From the NCBI GenBank assembly GCA_002451755.1, contig DKDF01000101.1:7013-27702 (forward strand): 20,690 nucleotides of DNA, given 5' to 3'. Below, piece after piece: positions 15,113-20,690 of this stretch. Source of the DNA: Ruminococcaceae bacterium UBA6855. Lineage in GTDB: Bacteria > Bacillota > Clostridia > Oscillospirales > Acutalibacteraceae. A program made the translations under genes and the position numbers. Numbering within the stretch: the stretch's first letter is position 1; the number at the start of each line of letters is the position of its first letter. The notes under the pieces are model-generated. The model was not told the origin of the DNA and ran no database searches. It saw only the letters and a program-made list of their open reading frames with translations.

Positions 15113-16210
15113 TCAATCCGGATTATGTTCATAGAAATAGTCATACGCCTCTTCGTAGTCCTCGAAGTCGTCGTAGTAATAGTCGTAAAAGTCCTCGGGG
15201 TCATTGAAGTCGCGCGCGTTATACGGATCGTCGTCATAGTAGGCTTTTTTCGTGGTAGTCACCGGGCGGTTGCCGGAGGGTCTGTACGAGCCGCCGGAGG
15301 ATGAACCACCGGAAGAAGAGGTCTGCTTCGGCACGGTCTCATATTCCGGATAATGCCACACACGTTCCACGGCGCCGTTTCTCACATCCACCGAATAATA
15401 CGCATACAGTGAGTCGGAATATTTAAATCGCTCTGCGTAATACGGTATTTTCCAATAATATTGATGATACCCCTCGCGGCGGGCAACCGTCTGATTATAG
15501 AACTTTGAATACCTGAGCGGATCTGTATCGACGCAGGTCGCTTTGCCGAGCTTTGTCGAATTTATCAGTGACTCCGGCATTCCCTCATATGGCAATATTT
15601 CGGATAGCGGTGTTATCCCATTGTCCGTTTTCAGCCCGATATAGTGATACCCCTTATCGTCGCTGACAGAAATCATGCCCTGTCTGCTGATGAAAAATTC
15701 ATATGACAGCTCAAATGATTCTCCCGAGCCGGATACATACTCGCCGATATAATACGGTTTTACCGAAAGTTCGATAAACGGATAAGCGGGCTGAACACTT
15801 TCGAGCTCGTCGAGAAAATAATAAAACTTCGTCCAGTCCTTTATTTTTTCGGGCGGGTCTATCTGCAGAGATATGGCTATCTCATACTTTATCGGGTCTT
15901 CGGTCGACTCTTCAAAGCTATATTGGCTGTGAGGCTCGTGAACATTCTTATTGAGCTTGACATGCGCCGCGATATTGTGCTTTTTACAGACATCCGCAAC
16001 CGCATTCAGCAGCCTGGTCTCCTCGTCGTTCGACGCCGCGAGCATCGACTCGCTTGCGTCGACCATACTCTGTTGGCGGGATTCGTTTTCCTGCTGAGTT
16101 TTTACAACGGATCTTATTGCCAGCGCCGTCGCCGCGGCCAGAATGCCCGCGCAGATTATGCAGACAATTATCGATGTCGATAGCCCTTTCTTTTTAGGCT
16201 GCTCACTCAT
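15113..16210 (-). CDS. Unrecognised membrane-anchored protein with Tyr/Asp-rich tail
   Basis: 365 residues; I do not recognise the central domain. MSEQPKKK precedes one hydrophobic helix (about 13-34), so the rest is likely extracellular. Residues 40-300 have mixed alpha/beta character with many aromatics. A Gly/Ser-rich linker (SSSGGSSSGGS) and a basic TTTKK segment follow, then a 40-residue tail made almost only of Tyr, Asp, Glu and Phe (FYDYYYDDFEDYEEAYDYFY). The ATG at 16208-16210 is chosen because GAGGGGTGA lies just before it and the other ATG at 16223-16225 overlaps that site. It begins 32 bases after the stop of the D-Ala-D-Ala carboxypeptidase gene, so the two are probably one operon, which hints at an envelope role. 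Lower G+C than neighbours. Confidence 0.8.
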   Translation of the reverse strand: MSEQPKKKGLSTSIIVCIICAGILAAATALAIRSVVKTQQENESRQQSMVDASESMLAASNDEETRLLNAVADVCKKHNIAAHVKLNKNVHEPHSQYSFEESTEDPIKYEIAISLQIDPPEKIKDWTKFYYFLDELESVQPAYPFIELSVKPYYIGEYVSGSGESFELSYEFFISRQGMISVSDDKGYHYIGLKTDNGITPLSEILPYEGMPESLINSTKLGKATCVDTDPLRYSKFYNQTVARREGYHQYYWKIPYYAERFKYSDSLYAYYSVDVRNGAVERVWHYPEYETVPKQTSSSGGSSSGGSYRPSGNRPVTTTKKAYYDDDPYNARDFNDPEDFYDYYYDDFEDYEEAYDYFYEHNPD

Positions 16211-16242
16211 GACATCACCCCTCATGCGTCACAAAAGCGGAA

Positions 16243-17655
16243 TTATTTCTTCTTTCTGCCCTTTTTCTCAGTATATTCATTGCCCTTGACTCCGGGATTG
16301 ACGAGCTTGAGCTTGCGTCTCTGGCGGCGCTTGTAGTTTTCGTATAAGAACAGCGCAATATAGCCGACAACGAGAATGGCAACTATCGATGCGATAATTT
16401 TAAATATAGTGCTCGAAGCGACTTTCTTTATCGTTGCGCCTATGAACAAAAGGACATTTCTCGACACATCCTCGGACGCGACGAGCTTTATCCTCGCTAT
16501 CTCCTCTCCGGCATAGAGCACGCGGGCCTCGCATATCTCCTGACCCTTTTTGACCGGCGCGTCAACGCTTTTCGGCACGGTCTCGGGCACAGGCTCGATA
16601 AGCACGCTTCCGGCGTCAGCCCCTGTCGGGACGAGCGCCAGCACTTCTTCGCCCGGGACGAGCGAAATATGATCGGTTCTGAATGAGAGTTTGAGCGGAA
16701 CTTCGGTTATTATCTGAGTCGGGCTCGCTATCGACTTCAATTCAATGTGCTTAAATACCCAGTTGAACATCCTGCGGCAGTCGACAAACGCGCAGTTTTC
16801 GAGCGGCTCATCGTCGTCGATATTCTGCATCGGCGCGTTCATTATCACGCACAGGTAGTTGTAGCCGTTGCCCGTGCCCTTTGATATGACGCAGCGTCCG
16901 GCGTTGTCGGTAGAGCCGGTCTTGATACCCACGGCGTAGGGCGAATAATAGTCGGCATACGCCTTGTTCATAAGATTATTCGTGTTGCGCAGGGTGCGCT
17001 CCTCGCTCTTGTTTGTTGCCGGGACTTTATATATTGTAGTCGAAGTTATCTCCGAAAAATAAGGCAGGGTCAGCGCGTGCTTTGTTATCGTCATCAGGTC
17101 GAGCGCGGTGGTGTAGTGATTCGGGTCGTCGAGTCCGTGAACATTCGCAAAATGCGTATTCTTGCAGCCGAGAGCCGCCGCCTTGTCGTTCATCATCTTG
17201 ACAAAGCCATCGATAGAGCCGCCGACATGCATCGCGAGGACATTCGCCGCGTCGTTGCCGCTTCGCACGAGCAGGCAGTAGAGCAGATTCTTTATGCTCA
17301 TTTTTTCGCCCGGCTCAAGTCCGACTATCGAGCTGCCGGTGCCATCGAGCAGGTGGATGGCTTCGTAGCTCGCCTCGACTTCTTCATCGAGATCCTTGCA
17401 GTTTTCGAGCACGACGGTGGCGGTCATTATTTTAGTCAGCGATGCGGGAGCCGCCTGCTTGTCCGCATTCTTTTCAAAAATGACTGTGTCGTTGTCGAGA
17501 TTGACAAGCAGATAAATCTGAGCATAAATAGGATTATCTCCGCTGTCTGTCAAACTTTTCTCGTATACTGCGTTATAATTAGCGTAGGCAGGCATGGTGC
17601 AGAGCACCGACGCGATAAGAATAAAACAAAATAAAATTTTTATGAGTTTTTTCAT
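16243..17655 (-). CDS. D-alanyl-D-alanine carboxypeptidase, peptidase S11 (DacF-like PBP5 family)
   Basis: 470 residues. A signal peptide (about 1-25, ending MPAYA) is followed by the penicillin-binding domain with all three active-site motifs: S72-LTK75 (SxxK), S132-G-N134 and K245-T-G247. Such enzymes trim the terminal D-Ala of peptidoglycan pentapeptides outside the membrane; the DacF group often acts in sporulation. A PBP5-type C-terminal beta domain (about 300-390) follows, then, instead of the usual amphipathic helix, a true transmembrane helix (about 412-436) and a 35-residue Lys/Arg-rich tail. GGTGA lies 6 bases before the ATG. Its downstream partner at 15113-16210 starts after 32 bases. 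Confidence 0.93.
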   Translation of the reverse strand: MKKLIKILFCFILIASVLCTMPAYANYNAVYEKSLTDSGDNPIYAQIYLLVNLDNDTVIFEKNADKQAAPASLTKIMTATVVLENCKDLDEEVEASYEAIHLLDGTGSSIVGLEPGEKMSIKNLLYCLLVRSGNDAANVLAMHVGGSIDGFVKMMNDKAAALGCKNTHFANVHGLDDPNHYTTALDLMTITKHALTLPYFSEITSTTIYKVPATNKSEERTLRNTNNLMNKAYADYYSPYAVGIKTGSTDNAGRCVISKGTGNGYNYLCVIMNAPMQNIDDDEPLENCAFVDCRRMFNWVFKHIELKSIASPTQIITEVPLKLSFRTDHISLVPGEEVLALVPTGADAGSVLIEPVPETVPKSVDAPVKKGQEICEARVLYAGEEIARIKLVASEDVSRNVLLFIGATIKKVASSTIFKIIASIVAILVVGYIALFLYENYKRRQRRKLKLVNPGVKGNEYTEKKGRKKK

Positions 17656-17678
17656 AGACAGTCACCGCCGAATGTTGT

Positions 17679-17705
17679 ATTATATATATAAACGATAGAA
17701 GACAA
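17679..17705 (-). promoter_or_regulatory. Candidate promoter of the carboxypeptidase operon
   Basis: Minus strand TATAAT (17679-17684) within a TA-repeat; TTGTCT (17700-17705) is 15 bases upstream, shorter than ideal. The -10 is convincing, the -35 is not. Confidence 0.4.
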
Positions 17706-17722
17706 CTTTGTCCTGACACTAA

Positions 17723-17751
17723 TTGATTATACCAGTTTCAGGCTGTAAAAT
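17723..17751 (+). promoter_or_regulatory. Promoter of the small metallophosphoesterase gene
   Basis: TTGATT (17723-17728), 17-base spacer, TAAAAT (17746-17751), 43 bases before the ATG. Back to back with the carboxypeptidase promoter. Confidence 0.6.
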
Positions 17752-17794
17752 AAAGTAATAAAACGGATTTTGTTTATCAGGGGGATTAAAAATC

Positions 17795-18487
17795 ATGCTT
17801 TATGTTACGGGAGACACCCACGGAGATTACGAGCGATTCACATCTTCCGCGCTCAAAAAACTGAAAAAGGGCGACACGCTCTTCATCTGCGGCGATTTCG
17901 GATTCATCTGGGACGGCTCGAAGAACGAAGAGAAGCTGCTCAAAAAGATAGGCAAGCTCAAATACAACGTCTGCTTTATCGACGGCACGCACGAGAATTT
18001 TGAGAGACTCAGAAGCTACGAGGTCTCGGAGTTCAAGGGCGGAAAAGTGCACCACATCACCGGCAACCTCTATCACCTCATGCGCGGTCAAACTTACGAC
18101 TTCGACGGCGTGAGCGTCTTTGCAATGGGCGGCGGCGAGAGCCCGGATATAGATATCCGCTCCGATCTCAACTCCTGGTCGGGCGACGAGATACCCACCG
18201 AGGCGGAGCTGACCGAGGGCGCGCAGAATCTCAAAAAGCTCGGCAACAAGGTTGATATTATCATCACCCACGAGCCGCCGATGAAGATAAAGGGCTTCCT
18301 CAGACTCAAGGACAAGGAGCCCGTGCGCGTGACGGGACTCAATACATATTTCGAAGAGCTCGGCGCGGCGTGCGAATACAAGCACTGGTTCTTTGGCTCG
18401 ATGCATATCGACAAGTTCATCTCCTCGTCCCACATCGCAGTGTTCCAGCATATAATCAACGCAGAGACCTGCGAGATTGCAAAATAA
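17795..18487 (+). CDS. Calcineurin-like metallophosphoesterase with altered metal motifs
   Basis: 230 residues, cytosolic, a single metallophosphoesterase domain. Motifs: GDTHGD (D7, H9), GDFGFIWD (D34), DGTHENF (64-68), THEPP (H159) and FGSMHID (201-206). The family normally has GNHE and GHxH at the last-but-two and last positions; here the bridging Asn is Thr65 and the first His of GHxH is Ser202. The protein otherwise looks complete. Such stand-alone enzymes act on varied phosphodiesters or nucleotides; substrate unknown. The start has a GGGGG-type site 10 bases upstream and its own promoter; a strong terminator closes the unit, so it is monocistronic. Confidence 0.87.
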   Translation: MLYVTGDTHGDYERFTSSALKKLKKGDTLFICGDFGFIWDGSKNEEKLLKKIGKLKYNVCFIDGTHENFERLRSYEVSEFKGGKVHHITGNLYHLMRGQTYDFDGVSVFAMGGGESPDIDIRSDLNSWSGDEIPTEAELTEGAQNLKKLGNKVDIIITHEPPMKIKGFLRLKDKEPVRVTGLNTYFEELGAACEYKHWFFGSMHIDKFISSSHIAVFQHIINAETCEIAK

Positions 18488-18498
18488 ATACGGCATTT

Positions 18499-18542
18499 AA
18501 ACGCTCCCGGAATTTTTCGGGAGCGTTTTTATATATTTTTTT
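18499..18542 (+). terminator. Rho-independent terminator
   Basis: AAACGCTCCCG (18499-18509) pairs perfectly with CGGGAGCGTTT (18518-18528), 8-base loop, followed by a T-rich run to 18542. It lies 11 bases after the metallophosphoesterase stop. Confidence 0.93.
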
Positions 18543-18559
18543 GCTTCGTACCGAAAAGA

Positions 18560-18577
18560 GTGCGGTTCATACCGCAC
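18560..18577 (+). promoter_or_regulatory. Perfect 7-bp hairpin upstream of the YD-repeat lipoprotein
   Basis: GTGCGGT (18560-18566) and ACCGCAC (18571-18577) with loop TCAT, 64 bases before the lipoprotein start and after the previous terminator. It could be an operator or leader hairpin. I see no convincing promoter in the AT-rich 40 bases that follow; TATGAT near 18610 lacks a clear -35. Confidence 0.35.
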
Positions 18578-18641
18578 GCACATAAAGCATATTTTGGAAA
18601 AATATGTTATGATATACGCGAATAAAAAGGAGGGCAAAAAA

Positions 18642-19859
18642 ATGAATATTAAAAGACTCGTTGCGGCTATCCTCGCTTTTCTCGCGCTGGCTTCTTTCGC
18701 GGGATGCAAGGGAGAGAAAAAGGACAATTCGACTTCAACCTCGGCAGAATCTGCCGGTGCAGAAGTGTCGGAGACGGAAGGCGGAGCCGATGCAGAACCT
18801 GCAAGCGGAGCAGAAAATAACGCCGTAAAAACAATCTCGGCAAAAGATGTCAAAGACAAGTCAAAATATTTTCTCAACTACATAAACCATCTTTACGATG
18901 AACCGTCCATAAATTACGGGCATTGGTTTATCGTCGAAAGAAAATCAGATGACAAAATTAATGTTGATTGCATGAAAACGACTTACGACTCGCACGGAAA
19001 CTTCAAATCATATTCCGGTTACGCTTCGGACGGAAAGACTAAGTGTAAAGCTGAAAACAAATATGTCTACAATGCTGACGGAACAATAAAATCATATACG
19101 GAATATGCCGACGGGAAAGCAGAATATTCACGCGCATACGAATACGATGCAAAAAAACGTATAACTAAAATCACATACCGTGTACTCGGAAAAATAATCG
19201 ATGATACACCGAGGGTCTCATACGAAGCAATGTCATATGACGATTCTGCCAGCACAAAGACTATCAAGTCGTATGAAGATATGGATAATACCGGCAAATT
19301 TGTTTTTGTTTCGGAGACGGTTGAAAAATATGATTCAAAGGGCAATCTGATTGAAGAAAGAATCAAAACCGCCGACGAAGCGGACACCGTTGTTCACTCG
19401 TACAAATACGACGAAAACGGCAGATGCATATACGAAAAGCGAGGAGACGGCTCTGAAGACAAAACAACATACGACAGCCACGGCAATGTTTTGATATCGG
19501 AAACCAAAAGTTCTTCCGGTGAAACAACTGTTGAAAAAAGCGAATATAAATATGACAAGAACGGAGGTTTGCTCAAGGTATGTTCGTCTTCAAGCGACAG
19601 CAATTCTGACGAAACATATACATATGAAACCATTGCCGTCAACGATGAGTTCGGAAATCCCACAAGTATAAAGATATATCGCCGCAAGGGCAGCGAAAAG
19701 AACATTCTTCTCAGGGAAATTGAGCTCTCATATATCTATGAAAAAGACAGGATAACCATATCTGTCGCGGAGATTGACCACGAACACTCCCTGAATCTCA
19801 AGTATACCAACATATGTGAATATCATCAGCAGCTCCCTGTAATCGAGCGTATGTATTAA
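18642..19859 (+). CDS. YD-repeat-containing lipoprotein
   Basis: 405 residues. Signal peptide with lipobox SFAGC (lipidated Cys22), then a Ser/Thr/Glu/Ala-rich linker to about residue 65. The body carries irregular YD-type repeats, [YF]-x-YDxxGN-h: near residues 115, 143, 168, 230, 256, 277 and 304, with a degenerate one near 334. YD repeats occur in RHS/teneurin shells, but here there are too few for a shell and no toxin or core domain follows, so it is more like the short surface YD-repeat proteins of gut Firmicutes and Bacteroidetes. Function unknown. The ATG has GGAGG 8 bases upstream and is preferred to an upstream in-frame ATG at 18594. G+C is visibly lower than in the genes to the left. 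Its stop overlaps the start of a 57-codon gene (TAATG). Confidence 0.82.
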   Translation: MNIKRLVAAILAFLALASFAGCKGEKKDNSTSTSAESAGAEVSETEGGADAEPASGAENNAVKTISAKDVKDKSKYFLNYINHLYDEPSINYGHWFIVERKSDDKINVDCMKTTYDSHGNFKSYSGYASDGKTKCKAENKYVYNADGTIKSYTEYADGKAEYSRAYEYDAKKRITKITYRVLGKIIDDTPRVSYEAMSYDDSASTKTIKSYEDMDNTGKFVFVSETVEKYDSKGNLIEERIKTADEADTVVHSYKYDENGRCIYEKRGDGSEDKTTYDSHGNVLISETKSSSGETTVEKSEYKYDKNGGLLKVCSSSSDSNSDETYTYETIAVNDEFGNPTSIKIYRRKGSEKNILLREIELSYIYEKDRITISVAEIDHEHSLNLKYTNICEYHQQLPVIERMY

Positions 19860-20032
19860 TGTTGAAGTCCGAAATCAAAGTGACCGGCAAAATCATCACC
19901 TATGATTCAGACGGCACGCTCATCCTCGACGGCACCAGAATTTATAAATGCCACAAGACCAAGCCTACCGAGATATACTTTGCAAATCTCGTTTCAGAAT
20001 TCAGCTGCAATTATAAATTCTTCGCCGATTGA
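19859..20032 (+). CDS. Small 57-residue hypothetical protein, translationally coupled
   Basis: The ATG overlaps the preceding TAA by one base (TAATG), the classic arrangement for termination-reinitiation coupling; the frame stays open to TGA at 20030-20032. The product has no signal peptide or membrane helix. It contains KIITYDSDGTLILDG, which resembles a YD repeat unit, and a C-terminal half with Cys31 and Cys50. Two readings are possible: a genuine small partner of the lipoprotein, or the frame-shifted or truncated remainder of an older YD-repeat gene. There is no independent ribosome binding site beyond the coupling. No family recognised. Confidence 0.4.
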   Translation: MLKSEIKVTGKIITYDSDGTLILDGTRIYKCHKTKPTEIYFANLVSEFSCNYKFFAD

Positions 20033-20103
20033 AGCCTGCGATCTATCGGCATGGGCAAAAGAAATATATCGCGGCAGACAGTATTAAACCGGAGGACAAA
20101 AAT

Positions 20104-20690
20104 ATGAAATTAAAAAGGCTCGCTGCGGCGATTCTCGCGGCGGCAATGATTGCGGCGGTATTAACAGGATGCAGCAGCAAAAAGCCCGAAGCAACGGAAA
20201 CGTTCGGTGCGATATCCGGACCCGAGGACGAAAAGTATTCAAAATATTTTCTCGGCATCGGTCGCCCGAACTGGAACCGTTGGAACTGGACATCGGAAAA
20301 AGCTAATCCCAAAAATAACACAATCCGCGATATATACGACATCTTTTACTGGAAATATTCAAAATTACAGGCGCGGTACGACAATGCAGGCAATCTTCTG
20401 AAATTAGATGAGTATTATATAAAATTTTTCCTGTGCTTCCCGCTTGATATAAACAGCTATGGCGTCGGAGCGGAATATCAATACGACAGCGACGGGTATA
20501 TACATTCTGTGTCCTTTTACGGTCAAAGGCTCTTAAAAGAAAACATAACATGTGAGCGTGACGACCAAGGCCGCATCTCAAAAACTGTCATTAAGGATTC
20601 ATTCGACTCAATTATCACTCTGTATGTCTACGACGACGCGGGAAACATAGTAGAAGAGAACTGCATTTATGCTGATATCGATTTCTTCGT
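20104..20690 (+). CDS. Second YD-repeat lipoprotein, 3' end outside window
   Basis: The first 195 codons of a gene open to the right edge. Signal peptide MKLKRLAAAILAAAMIAAV ends in lipobox VLTGC (lipidated Cys23). The signal region and the following K-Y-S-KYFLG segment resemble the same parts of the lipoprotein at 18642 (KDKSKYFLN), so the two are likely diverged tandem copies. YD-like units: YDNAGNLLKLDEY, YDSDGYIHSVSFY, DDQGRISKTV and YDDAGNIVEEN. The Trp-rich segment RPNWNRWNW near residue 55 is not shared with the first copy. GGAGG lies 8 bases before the ATG. Like its partner it is AT-richer than the rest of the window. Function unknown. Confidence 0.8.
   Translation, partial: MKLKRLAAAILAAAMIAAVLTGCSSKKPEATETFGAISGPEDEKYSKYFLGIGRPNWNRWNWTSEKANPKNNTIRDIYDIFYWKYSKLQARYDNAGNLLKLDEYYIKFFLCFPLDINSYGVGAEYQYDSDGYIHSVSFYGQRLLKENITCERDDQGRISKTVIKDSFDSIITLYVYDDAGNIVEENCIYADIDFF

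Noticed and set aside
18642..20690. RHS toxin locus
   Set aside because: Repeats are too few, there is no RHS core motif or C-terminal toxin, and both proteins are lipoproteins; no immunity gene pattern can be shown.

Overview
The window looks like chromosomal DNA of a low-to-mid G+C Gram-positive anaerobe of the Clostridia, most likely Oscillospiraceae/Ruminococcaceae-like. The evidence is strong GGAGG ribosome binding sites, Gram-positive lipoprotein signals, a sortase-type C-terminal sorting signal, a Nim-type flavoprotein, a DacF-like carboxypeptidase and a VanZ-like protein. I see no phage, transposase, CRISPR, tRNA or rRNA. The genus is not determinable from the sequence alone.

Layout. 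Positions 1-7101 are read on the minus strand: rmuC, a 1219-residue secreted double metallophosphoesterase with a wall-sorting signal, a Nim/pyridoxamine-oxidase-like flavoprotein, an atypical NAD(P)-binding epimerase-family protein, and the first 21 codons of typA behind a long structured leader. Positions 7139-7277 hold back-to-back promoters. From 7382 to 14756 everything is on the plus strand: an orphan oligopeptide-binding lipoprotein coupled to a VanZ-like membrane protein, rlmB (23S rRNA 2'-O-methyltransferase), a 1074-residue membrane protein that is a degenerate P1B-type ATPase with a 500-residue acidic arm, and a UDP-glucuronate 4-epimerase-like sugar epimerase. A hairpin-rich spacer (14757-15055) follows. 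Then comes a minus-strand pair: a D-Ala-D-Ala carboxypeptidase and, 32 bases downstream, an unrecognised membrane-anchored protein with a Tyr/Asp-rich tail. The right end is plus-strand: a small metallophosphoesterase with two altered metal motifs, a strong terminator, and a tandem set of YD-repeat lipoproteins with a 57-codon gene between them; the last one runs off the window.

Themes. Much of the window concerns the cell envelope: lipoproteins, a wall-anchored phosphoesterase, a carboxypeptidase, a sugar epimerase and a VanZ-like protein. Housekeeping RNA/DNA genes (typA, rlmB, rmuC) are interspersed.

The best candidate for something undescribed is the protein at 10392-13616. It keeps the 4+2+2 membrane layout of a P1B metal ATPase, the SPC intramembrane motif and a recognisable nucleotide-binding-domain segment. 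It has lost the DKTGT, TGE, TGD, HP and GDGxND catalytic motifs and gained a long acidic cytosolic extension, which suggests a pseudo-transporter with a sensing, scaffolding or ion-buffering role. All functional statements are from reading translations by eye; no database search was run.
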